A model generated the notes under the pieces. That model was not told the origin of the DNA and searched no databases. It saw only the letters and a list, made by a program, of their open reading frames with translations. From positions 434,001-498,000 of the forward strand of contig CP050848.1 in assembly GCA_014873095.1 (NCBI GenBank): a DNA stretch of 64,000 nucleotides. The letters are read 5' to 3'. Position numbers and translations under genes: made by a program. This document shows positions 45,493 through 51,625 of this stretch, one piece after another. The stretch comes from Planctomycetales bacterium ZRK34 (lineage in GTDB: Bacteria > Planctomycetota > Phycisphaerae > Phycisphaerales > Zrk34). Position 1 is the stretch's first letter. Each line of letters opens with the position of its first letter.

Positions 45493-46323
45493 CTATCCGA
45501 ACGGCATGAATTCGACGTAGCCGAAGATCAGGTCGTAGAGGTCGTTGGCGAACTTGGCCAGGAAGAAGTTGAGGATGATGATGGTCACGAAGCTGGTGAC
45601 GAAGGCGTCGGTGGTCGCCCGGCCGACGCCCTGGGCGCCCGCGCCGCAGTGAAAGCCCTTGTAGCAGCAGATCAGTCCGATCGAGAGCCCGAAGAACACG
45701 CTCTTGGTCAGGCCCACGTTGATCGCCCACAGGTCGACGAAGCGCGACGCGTTGGTCCAGTATTCGTGATTGGTCACATCAAAGACGCCGACGATGATGC
45801 CCCAGCTTCCGATCACGCCCAGCAGATCGCTGAAGATCGTCATGATTGGAATCATGATCACGCAGGCGATCACGCGCGGCACGACCAGGTAGCTGACCGG
45901 CGCCGCGCCCATGACGCGCAGGGCGTCGATCTGCTCGGTGACAGCCATGGTGCCGAGCTCCGCGGCAAACGCCCCGCCGACGCGGCCGGCCAGCATGACC
46001 GCCGCCAGCACCGGGCCCAGGTGCTTGACGACGCTGATGCCGGTCACGCCCCCGAGCTGTGCCTGCTGGCCGAGCAGGCTGAACTGTGGATACAGCTCGA
46101 CGGCCAGCACCATGCCGATAAACCCGCCGGTCAGCGCGACCACTGGAATGCTCTTGGTGCCGACCTCGTACAACTGCGGCCACAGCAGTGCCCACCGTCG
46201 CCTGTTGAACGCATCAACGATCAGCCATTGCAGCGAGCTGAAGCAGAACCAGATAAAACGTCCGAAGTCGGCGACGACGTCGCTGATGCGGCGGCCCAGC
46301 AGTTCGATGCGTGTGATGACCAT
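45493..46323 (-). CDS. mlaE: MlaE-type ABC permease for lipid transport
   Basis: A 276-residue inner-membrane protein of the YrbE/MlaE family, the permease of ABC systems that move phospholipids between inner and outer membrane. Blocks typical of the family are VALTGGFIGMVLAVE, GRVGGAFAAELGTMAVTEQI (with EQIDAL), and IGLICCYKGFHCGAGAQGVG followed by ATTDAFV near the C terminus. About five hydrophobic helices are seen. The ATPase (MlaF) and MCE protein (MlaD) genes would be expected on its left but are absent there; the methyltransferase follows instead. It is divergent from the CBS pair. Confidence 0.92.
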   Translation of the reverse strand: MVITRIELLGRRISDVVADFGRFIWFCFSSLQWLIVDAFNRRRWALLWPQLYEVGTKSIPVVALTGGFIGMVLAVELYPQFSLLGQQAQLGGVTGISVVKHLGPVLAAVMLAGRVGGAFAAELGTMAVTEQIDALRVMGAAPVSYLVVPRVIACVIMIPIMTIFSDLLGVIGSWGIIVGVFDVTNHEYWTNASRFVDLWAINVGLTKSVFFGLSIGLICCYKGFHCGAGAQGVGRATTDAFVTSFVTIIILNFFLAKFANDLYDLIFGYVEFMPFG

Positions 46324-46385
46324 GGCAGTAGTCTACACGCCGCGGCGGCGTGGGTCATGGCCGAGGATTCAGGGATCGCCGGGGG

Positions 46386-46406
46386 CACGAACGGGGCCCG
46401 TTCGTG
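46386..46406. promoter_or_regulatory. 21-bp perfect palindrome, candidate operator
   Basis: Arms CACGAACGGG and CCCGTTCGTG around a single G. It ends exactly one base before the -35 TTGACA of the CBS-gene promoter, a typical position for a regulator site. It also lies 63-83 bp upstream of the mlaE start on the other strand. No regulator gene is adjacent. Confidence 0.55.
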
Positions 46407-46435
46407 TTGACAATTTCGCAGCCCACCGGTACAAA
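46407..46435 (+). promoter_or_regulatory. Strong sigma-70-type promoter of the CBS gene pair
   Basis: TTGACA (46407-46412), 17-bp spacer, TACAAA (46430-46435). Predicted start near 46442, which leaves an 80-nt leader before ATG 46524. Confidence 0.65.
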
Positions 46436-46523
46436 TGATTGTCTTGAATGTACAGTTTTGTGCATTGACTGAGCCTTGTAGGCCGATCCGGGACGAATCG
46501 CTGAAACACCCAGGGGCAACGTC

Positions 46524-46997
46524 ATGGGACTACGCGAAAATATTCTGCGTGAGCCGATCTCGGTACTGCAGTTGCGCCCGTATGCCGCGGTGACCGCCGA
46601 CGCAACCGTCCGGCAGGCCGTCGAGGCGATGCGCGACAAACAGATCGGCGCCGCGATGATCGTCGATGAAGCCGGCAAGACGCTCGGCATGTTCAACGAG
46701 AAGATGCTCATCCGCCTGCTGATCAACGACCCGACGCTGCTCGACGAGCCCGTCGAGAAGCACATGACCACCAACATCTTCACGGTGCAGGCCAGCGATC
46801 CGATCGCCAGGCTGATTTCGACGATGCAGAACCGCCGCCTGCGGTGGGTCAGCATCAACGATGCCGAAGGCCGCCCCACCGCGCTGACCGGCCTCCGTGG
46901 CGTGGTCGAATACGTGGCTGATTATTTCCCGCACCAGGTCAAGGTGCAGCCGATCGACGGGTCCAAGGTTTCGATCAAGACCCGGGAGGGCGCATAA
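46524..46997 (+). CDS. Tandem CBS-domain protein
   Basis: A 157-residue protein made of two CBS motifs and little else. The first is about 15-75 (AVTADATVRQAVEAMRDKQI then GAAMIVDEAGKTLGMFNEK). The second is about 83-145 (NIFTVQASDPIARLISTMQN, LRWVSINDAEGRPTAL). CBS pairs bind adenine nucleotides and act as energy sensors or regulatory subunits; no catalytic domain is attached. The next gene, 2 bp away, encodes a second pair, so the two proteins may form heteromers. Inference only for the partner. Confidence 0.88.
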   Translation: MGLRENILREPISVLQLRPYAAVTADATVRQAVEAMRDKQIGAAMIVDEAGKTLGMFNEKMLIRLLINDPTLLDEPVEKHMTTNIFTVQASDPIARLISTMQNRRLRWVSINDAEGRPTALTGLRGVVEYVADYFPHQVKVQPIDGSKVSIKTREGA

Positions 46998-46999
46998 CC

Positions 47000-47509
47000 A
47001 TGAGCAAGAGCCGCCACCGCACCCCGCCGGACACGCGTGAATTCGAGGATCCGCTCAGCAATTACGATCCGGTCGTCTATGCCGACCCGTTCGAAAAGTC
47101 GCTGTGCGAAGATGCCGTCGGCGTCATGCAGCTTCATCCGTTCGACCACGTGACGCCGGAAACAACCATCCGCGTCGCGCTGACGAAGATGATCGACAAC
47201 GACGTGGCCTGTCTCGTAGTCACGAAGAACGAAAAGCCGGTCGGCATCTTCTCCGAGCGCGATGTGCTCAACCGCGTGGCGGATCGCTTTGAATCGCTGG
47301 CGGATCATCCGATCGCCGAGGTGATGACGCCAGATCCGATCGTCGTCCATACCACCGATAACCCGGCCCGCGTGATGAACGTCATGGGCAGCGGACTCTT
47401 CCGCCACCTGCCGGTCGTCGATGTCGACGGCAAGCTCGTGGGCATCCTCGGCGCCCGCCGCGTGACGGCCTACCTGCAGAAGTATTTCCCGGACGTTGCC
47501 GGGGCGTAA
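47000..47509 (+). CDS. Tandem CBS-domain protein
   Basis: A 169-residue protein with a 40-residue N-terminal extension (MSKSRHRTPPDTREFEDPLS), then two CBS motifs: about 45-105 (HVTPETTIRVALTKMIDNDV, KPVGIFSERDVLNRVA) and 112-168 (MTPDPIVVHTTDNPARVMNV, RHLPVVDVDGKLVGILGARR). The IFSERD and LGARR ends are classic CBS nucleotide contacts. It starts 2 bp after the previous stop and is certainly co-transcribed. No enzyme or channel domain is fused. Confidence 0.9.
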   Translation: MSKSRHRTPPDTREFEDPLSNYDPVVYADPFEKSLCEDAVGVMQLHPFDHVTPETTIRVALTKMIDNDVACLVVTKNEKPVGIFSERDVLNRVADRFESLADHPIAEVMTPDPIVVHTTDNPARVMNVMGSGLFRHLPVVDVDGKLVGILGARRVTAYLQKYFPDVAGA

Positions 47510-47510
47510 C

Positions 47511-47613
47511 ATTTGGCGAACTGGCGATGTGGTCAAGTGGCGATGTGAATTGCTGCGCGGTTGTGGTACATCACCACTTCGCTAAATCACCACTTCACCA
47601 CATCGCCATTTGG
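47511..47613. repeat. Inverted repeat of GGCGATGTGGT type, family G
   Basis: Left arm TTTGGCGAACTGGCGATGTG then GTCAAGTGGCGATGTG (47512-47547). Right arm ACATCACCACTTCGCTAAAT then CACCACTTCACCACATCGCC to ATTTGGC (47568-47613). It begins 2 bp after the CBS stop. Only one copy lies in this window. Its open frame into clpP1 is not coding. Confidence 0.8.
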
Positions 47614-47691
47614 CTTGGACTCAAGCCTCCGATATCATTGACCGACAATCATCGCATCGCTCCGCAAACCACGGACGGATGGAAAGCACCC

Positions 47692-48351
47692 ATGATGGAC
47701 CCGTTGAAGTTTTACGAACAGTTCGCCGCCGGCGACTCCCGGCGCGACCCGTACCAGCCCTACAACATGCCGCCCGGCCCGCCCGGCATGACCCGCTACC
47801 GCGAGATGACCATTGACGAGCTGCTGCTCGAAAATCGCGTCATCTTCCTGGTCGGCGAGATCAACCACGCCTCGGCGACCGGCATCATCATGCGGTTGTT
47901 GCACCTGGCCAACCTGAAAAAAGACCAGGACATCAACCTCTACATCAACAGCCCCGGCGGCAGCGTCGACGACACGATGGCGATCTACGACACGATCCGC
48001 TTCATCCCCTGCGACGTGGCGACCTACTGCATCGGGCGCTCGATGAGCGGCGGCGCGATCACCCTCGCCGCCGGCGCCAAGGGCAAGCGCTACGCCCTGC
48101 CCCACGCCAAGGTCATGATCCATCAGCCTTCCGGCGGCGTCTACGGACAGACCGCGGATGTGAAAATCCAGGCTGAGGAAATCATCAAGACCAAGAAGAT
48201 GCTCAACAACCTGCTGGCCGAGCTGACCGGGCAGTCCGTGGAGCAGGTCACCAAGGACTCCGAACGCGACAAGTACTTCTCGGCCCACGAAGCCAAGGAG
48301 TATGGCCTGGTCGACGAAGTGCTCGAAGCCCCCGCCGACAAGAAGAAGTAA
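47692..48351 (+). CDS. clpP1: ATP-dependent Clp protease proteolytic subunit 1
   Basis: A 219-residue serine peptidase subunit of the Clp barrel. The triad is S117 (CIGRSMSGGA), H144 (VMIHQPSGG) and D193 (ERDKYF). The serine context RSMSGG differs from the usual AASMGA, which may alter the S1 pocket or oxyanion loop. A 40-residue N-terminal extension rich in P, Y and R (PYQPYNMPPGPPGMTRYREM) precedes the ClpP fold. The start is ATG 47692, after the repeat. Followed 53 bp later by clpP2. No clpX or tig is adjacent. Confidence 0.93.
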   Translation: MMDPLKFYEQFAAGDSRRDPYQPYNMPPGPPGMTRYREMTIDELLLENRVIFLVGEINHASATGIIMRLLHLANLKKDQDINLYINSPGGSVDDTMAIYDTIRFIPCDVATYCIGRSMSGGAITLAAGAKGKRYALPHAKVMIHQPSGGVYGQTADVKIQAEEIIKTKKMLNNLLAELTGQSVEQVTKDSERDKYFSAHEAKEYGLVDEVLEAPADKKK

Positions 48352-48404
48352 ACCACACCCGCGCGGCTCGCCCGCGCTGACGACGACTCAAGGATCAACA
48401 CGCC

Positions 48405-49034
48405 ATGCCTCACCTTGTTCCGATGGTGATCGAGAAGACCGGCCGCGGCGAGCGGGCCTACGACATCTACTCGCGTCTGCTCAAAGACCGCGTGATCTTT
48501 CTCGGCGGCGGCGTCGACGACGACACCGCCAACCTGATCATCGCCCAGATGCTCTTCCTTTCGAATGAAGATTCGAAGGCCGACATTCACTTCTACATCA
48601 ACAGCCCCGGCGGTTCGATCTCCGCGGGCATGGCGATCATGGACACGATGAACTTCGTGCGGCCGGACGTGGCGACCTACTGCGTCGGCATGGCCGCCTC
48701 GATGGGCGCGTGGCTGCTGGCCGCCGGCACCAAGGGCAAGCGATTTGTTCTGCCCAACTCCAACGTCATGCTCCACCAGCCGCTGATCGGCGGCGTCTAC
48801 CAGGGTCAGGCTACCGACCTGGAGATTCAGGCCGAGCAGATGATCAAGACGCGCAACCGCATGTACAAGATCATGGCCGACTGCACGGGCCAGACCGCCG
48901 ATCAGATCGAAGCCGACTGCGACCGCGACAAGTGGCTCGACGCCGAAGCCGCCAAGGCATACGGCCTCGTCGACGGCGTGCTGTCCACCATCCCCGCCGA
49001 CCTCGCCGCCGGCCATGAGAAAGACGACGAGTGA
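48405..49034 (+). CDS. clpP2: ATP-dependent Clp protease proteolytic subunit 2
   Basis: A 209-residue ClpP with canonical motifs: S99 in [12 protein letters not shown]124 in [11 protein letters not shown]175 in CDRDKW. It begins [20 protein letters not shown], the usual ClpP processing region. Together with the divergent clpP1 it may form a mixed tetradecamer, as reported for other bacteria with tandem clpP genes. Its stop overlaps a possible GTG start of the lipoprotein gene (GTGA). Confidence 0.95.
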   Translation: MPHLVPMVIEKTGRGERAYDIYSRLLKDRVIFLGGGVDDDTANLIIAQMLFLSNEDSKADIHFYINSPGGSISAGMAIMDTMNFVRPDVATYCVGMAASMGAWLLAAGTKGKRFVLPNSNVMLHQPLIGGVYQGQATDLEIQAEQMIKTRNRMYKIMADCTGQTADQIEADCDRDKWLDAEAAKAYGLVDGVLSTIPADLAAGHEKDDE

Positions 49035-49666
49035 TTGAACCTCGGCACGAAGATGCGAAGACACAACGGCACATGATTCCAGCATCTCTGTGTCTTTGTG
49101 TCTTCGTGTCTTTGTGCATGCTGGCGGGTTGCTCCGCCGGGCCGAAAAACTTCGAAAATGAAAACGATCGGCTCCGCGCCGAGAACATGAAGCTGACCGA
49201 ACAGGTCAGCGCGTTGACCGCGCGCGTCGACGGGCTCAGCAAGCAGCTTGATGCCCGCCAGAAAGCCGCCGGCGTCGAACTGCCCGATGGACTGCACGCG
49301 CCGACGTGCACGTCGATCACGATCGGGCGCTACACCGGCCGCGCCGATGACAAGGACGTCGTCCGTGTCTATCTGACAACGCTGGACGCACAGCAGCGCT
49401 TCGTGCAGACGATCGGCCGGGCGACGATACAGATCGTGGCCATCCCCGCCGATGGCGAACCCGTGACGGTCTCGCAGGCGAGTTACTCCCCGAAGCAGTT
49501 TGACGCAGCTTACCGCTCCGGCTTCATGGGCACCCACTACACGCTCGAAGCCCCCCTGCCGACGAACGTCCCCGAGGGCGTTTCGCAACTCACGCTCAAG
49601 GTCACGCTCAAAGATGTGCTCACCGGCCTGACGCTCGAAGCGGAAAAAACACTTCCGGCGAAGTGA
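49031..49666 (+). CDS. Lipoprotein with coiled-coil neck; signal peptide built from a DNA repeat
   Basis: A protein of 211 residues from GTG 49031, or 197 from ATG 49073. The ATG gives [20 protein letters not shown], a good lipoprotein signal with lipobox LAGC. A coiled coil ([20 protein letters not shown], about 50 residues) follows the Cys, then a beta-rich domain of about 130 residues ending EAEKTLPAK. The bases encoding HEDAKTQRH and [11 protein letters not shown] are the two arms of the family C repeat. The GTG overlaps the clpP2 stop, so translation may be coupled. No function known. Confidence 0.78.
   Translation: MIEPRHEDAKTQRHMIPASLCLCVFVSLCMLAGCSAGPKNFENENDRLRAENMKLTEQVSALTARVDGLSKQLDARQKAAGVELPDGLHAPTCTSITIGRYTGRADDKDVVRVYLTTLDAQQRFVQTIGRATIQIVAIPADGEPVTVSQASYSPKQFDAAYRSGFMGTHYTLEAPLPTNVPEGVSQLTLKVTLKDVLTGLTLEAEKTLPAK
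49045..49118. repeat. Dispersed inverted repeat, family C (copy 2), inside a coding region
   Basis: Left arm GCACGAAGATGCGAAGACAC (49045-49064). Right arm CTCTGTGTCTTTGTGTCTTC then GTGTCTTTGTGC (49086-49118). It matches 9791-9895 in both arms but with a shorter centre. The right arm encodes the hydrophobic core of the lipoprotein signal peptide. Confidence 0.8.
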
Positions 49667-49676
49667 CGGTATATTC

Positions 49677-49725
49677 ATAGCCGCGGGCGGAAGCCCGCGG
49701 TTCCGTGAGCTTCCGCTCACGGCTG
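49677..49725. repeat. Double-hairpin repeat, family F-like
   Basis: CCGCGGGC-GGAA-GCCCGCGG followed by GTGAGC-TTCC-GCTCAC, flanked by ATAGCC and GGCT. The beginning ATAGCCGCGG is shared with the repeat at 21080. It lies between the convergent stops of the lipoprotein gene and smpB and may terminate both. Confidence 0.75.
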
Positions 49726-49735
49726 CCAAACGACA

Positions 49736-50233
49736 TCAAATTCTCTTTCGAGTCATCGCGCGGCGCATCTCGCGGTCGGCTTCGCGTTTTTTGGTGGTCT
49801 CGCGTTTATCGCCGTGGCCCTTGCCCGAAGCGATGGCGAGTTCCACCTTGGCGAGGCCGCGATCGTTGAAGTACAGCGCCAGCGGCACCAGCGTCATGCC
49901 CTTGGACATCGTCTGCGTCAGCAGGTTGGCGATCTGGCGGCGATGCACCAGCAGTTTGCGGCGGGTTTTGGCTTCGTGCTGACGATCGGCGGCGGCGTGG
50001 TCGTACGTGCCGATGTCCATGTTGTAAAGCCACAACTCACGTGAAGTCGGCTCGACCCGGGCGAAGGCCTCGGCGATGGAGCATCGACCGTTACGGATGG
50101 CCTTGACCTCGGTGCCGCGCAGGACGATGCCGCATTCGAAAGATTCGTGAATGTGATAGTCGTGCCGCGCCTTGCGATTGGCGATGCGGGGGGCGTTGGA
50201 GTCGGACTTCTTCTTGCTGGAACCTTTGGCCAT
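49736..50233 (-). CDS. smpB: SsrA-binding protein
   Basis: A 165-residue tmRNA-binding protein of the trans-translation ribosome rescue system. IANRKARHDYHIHESFECGI and VLRGTEVKAIRNGRC are the conserved OB-fold start. RRKLLVHRRQIANLL and LVPLALYFNDRGLAKVELAI follow. The C-terminal basic tail (KRETTKKREADREMRRAMTR) is the part that mimics the codon-anticodon. The N terminus carries an extra MAKGSSKKKSDSNAP. tmRNA itself is not in the window. It lies 21 bp after mnmE on the same strand. Confidence 0.97.
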   Translation of the reverse strand: MAKGSSKKKSDSNAPRIANRKARHDYHIHESFECGIVLRGTEVKAIRNGRCSIAEAFARVEPTSRELWLYNMDIGTYDHAAADRQHEAKTRRKLLVHRRQIANLLTQTMSKGMTLVPLALYFNDRGLAKVELAIASGKGHGDKRETTKKREADREMRRAMTRKRI

Positions 50234-50254
50234 GGTGCACAGAGTTTAGACGGG

Positions 50255-51619
50255 TCACTTGCCGATGCAAAATGTGGCGAAGATGCGGCCGATCACATCG
50301 TCGGGGCTCATCTGCCCGCCGAGGGCGCCGAGGTGGTCAAGTCCCTGGCGCAACACCGCGGCGACCAGTTCCATATCCGCCAGCGAATCACTGTCCAGTT
50401 GATCGACCAGCATGTGCCGCGCGGCGATGATCGCATCGAGCGCGGCGGTCAGTTCATCATGATGGCGCGGCTGCAGGGCGAGCATCTGGCCGGCCAGCGT
50501 GACGGCCCGATCGCTGAGCGCCTCGGCGATGCGGTCTCGCAGCGTGTCGAGGCCTTCGCCCGTGACGGCGCTGATGTGCAAAGAACCAGGGTCGCGTAGC
50601 GACCCGGCTGTGACGTCACATTTGGTTTGCACTTGAATGACGGGGGTGGCGTCGTCAATGAGCGGGATCGGCGGGTGTTCATAATCGTGAAGCTGGAGGA
50701 TCAACTCGGCGCGAGCGATGGCGTCGCGGGCGGCGGACTGCATCGAGGCATCGAGAGCGCCGGCGGGTTCATCGAGGCCGGCGACGTCGACGAGCATGAC
50801 CTCGCCGTCGCCGAGTTTCATCGGCTCGGCGAGAATGTCGCGCGTCGTGCCGGGTTGATCGCTGGCCACAGCGCGGTCATGCCCGAGCAGCGCGTTCAGC
50901 AGCGTGCTTTTGCCGACGTTGGGCTCACCGACGAGCACGACCCACGGCAATGCTTCGAGCGCCGCCCACGACCGGCTGCGCGCCAGCATCTGACGCAACT
51001 GCGATTCGATCCCGCCGAGCGCCTCGTCCAACTTTCCGGGGGTGATCGCCACCACGTCGTCCTGGTCGACGAAGTCGATCCCCGCTTCGACGAGGGCGAG
51101 ATGCTGAGCCAGTGCCTCGACAAGGTCCACAGCCCACTGACCGAGTTTGCCGGTACGCAGCAGGCGCGCCGCTTCGAGCTGAGCGTCGGAGACGGCGCTG
51201 ACGGTGGCGCTGATGCCCTCGGCACGTGTCAGATCAATGCGACCGGCAAGAAAGGCACGCTGCGTGAATTCACCGGGTTCGGCGTAACGCGCCTCGCCGA
51301 GTCGCTGACGCATGATCGTCAGAAGCGATTCGCAGGCGCGGTGTAGCAGGGCGGGGTTGCCCGGCAGTTGGAGTTCGAGGAGGTCGGCGGCGGTGAAGGT
51401 GTTAGGGGCGGGGAAGTAGAGCGAGAGAGTCGGCAGGGACAGACCCGGGGACGGCAGTCCCCGGGCTTTGAGTGGAGTCAGGTGACGCGGGGGTGGCGTC
51501 TGCTCGAAGAGATGTTCGAGCAACGGCGTCAGGTCGGGGGCGGTGATGCGGATCAAGCCGCGGGACGCGCGCCCGGGCGGTGAGCTGACCGCGAGGATGG
51601 GATCATCGCATGACCGCAT
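50255..51619 (-). CDS. mnmE: tRNA uridine-5-carboxymethylaminomethyl GTPase MnmE, with two in-frame palindromes
   Basis: A 454-residue GTPase that, with MnmG, modifies U34 of certain tRNAs. The N-terminal folate-binding domain includes AEPGEFTQRAFLAGRIDLTR. G motifs: GEPNVGKST (231-239), GTTRD, DVAG and TKCD. The C terminus CIGK carries the catalytic Cys. Two palindromic repeats lie inside the frame: 51441-51469 encodes KARGLPSPGL (51-60), and 50587-50610 encodes TAGSLRDPG (about 337-345). Both fall where MnmE proteins have loops, and the frame is intact. The N-terminal domain is divergent around residues 45-90. It follows yidC by 6 bp. Confidence 0.93.
   Translation of the reverse strand: MRSCDDPILAVSSPPGRASRGLIRITAPDLTPLLEHLFEQTPPPRHLTPLKARGLPSPGLSLPTLSLYFPAPNTFTAADLLELQLPGNPALLHRACESLLTIMRQRLGEARYAEPGEFTQRAFLAGRIDLTRAEGISATVSAVSDAQLEAARLLRTGKLGQWAVDLVEALAQHLALVEAGIDFVDQDDVVAITPGKLDEALGGIESQLRQMLARSRSWAALEALPWVVLVGEPNVGKSTLLNALLGHDRAVASDQPGTTRDILAEPMKLGDGEVMLVDVAGLDEPAGALDASMQSAARDAIARAELILQLHDYEHPPIPLIDDATPVIQVQTKCDVTAGSLRDPGSLHISAVTGEGLDTLRDRIAEALSDRAVTLAGQMLALQPRHHDELTAALDAIIAARHMLVDQLDSDSLADMELVAAVLRQGLDHLGALGGQMSPDDVIGRIFATFCIGK
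50587..50610. repeat. 24-bp palindrome, family E (copy 3), inside mnmE
   Basis: GGGTCGC-GTA-GCGACCC with the same flanks, identical over 24 bases to 2198-2221, an intergenic copy 48 kb away. In mnmE it encodes residues just after the G4 motif TKCD. Confidence 0.85.
51441..51469. repeat. REP-like palindrome, family D (copy 3), inside mnmE
   Basis: CCCGGGGAC and GTCCCCGGG arms with AGA and CTTT edges. Its sequence is nearly that of the reverse complement of 5276-5306, differing mainly in the 4-nt loop. It encodes mnmE residues 51-60 without shifting the frame. Confidence 0.85.
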
Positions 51620-51625
51620 GGCGGA

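Noticed and set aside
47527..47691. N-terminal extension of ClpP1
   Set aside because: The 55 extra codons are the family G repeat; ClpP-like sequence begins after ATG 47692.
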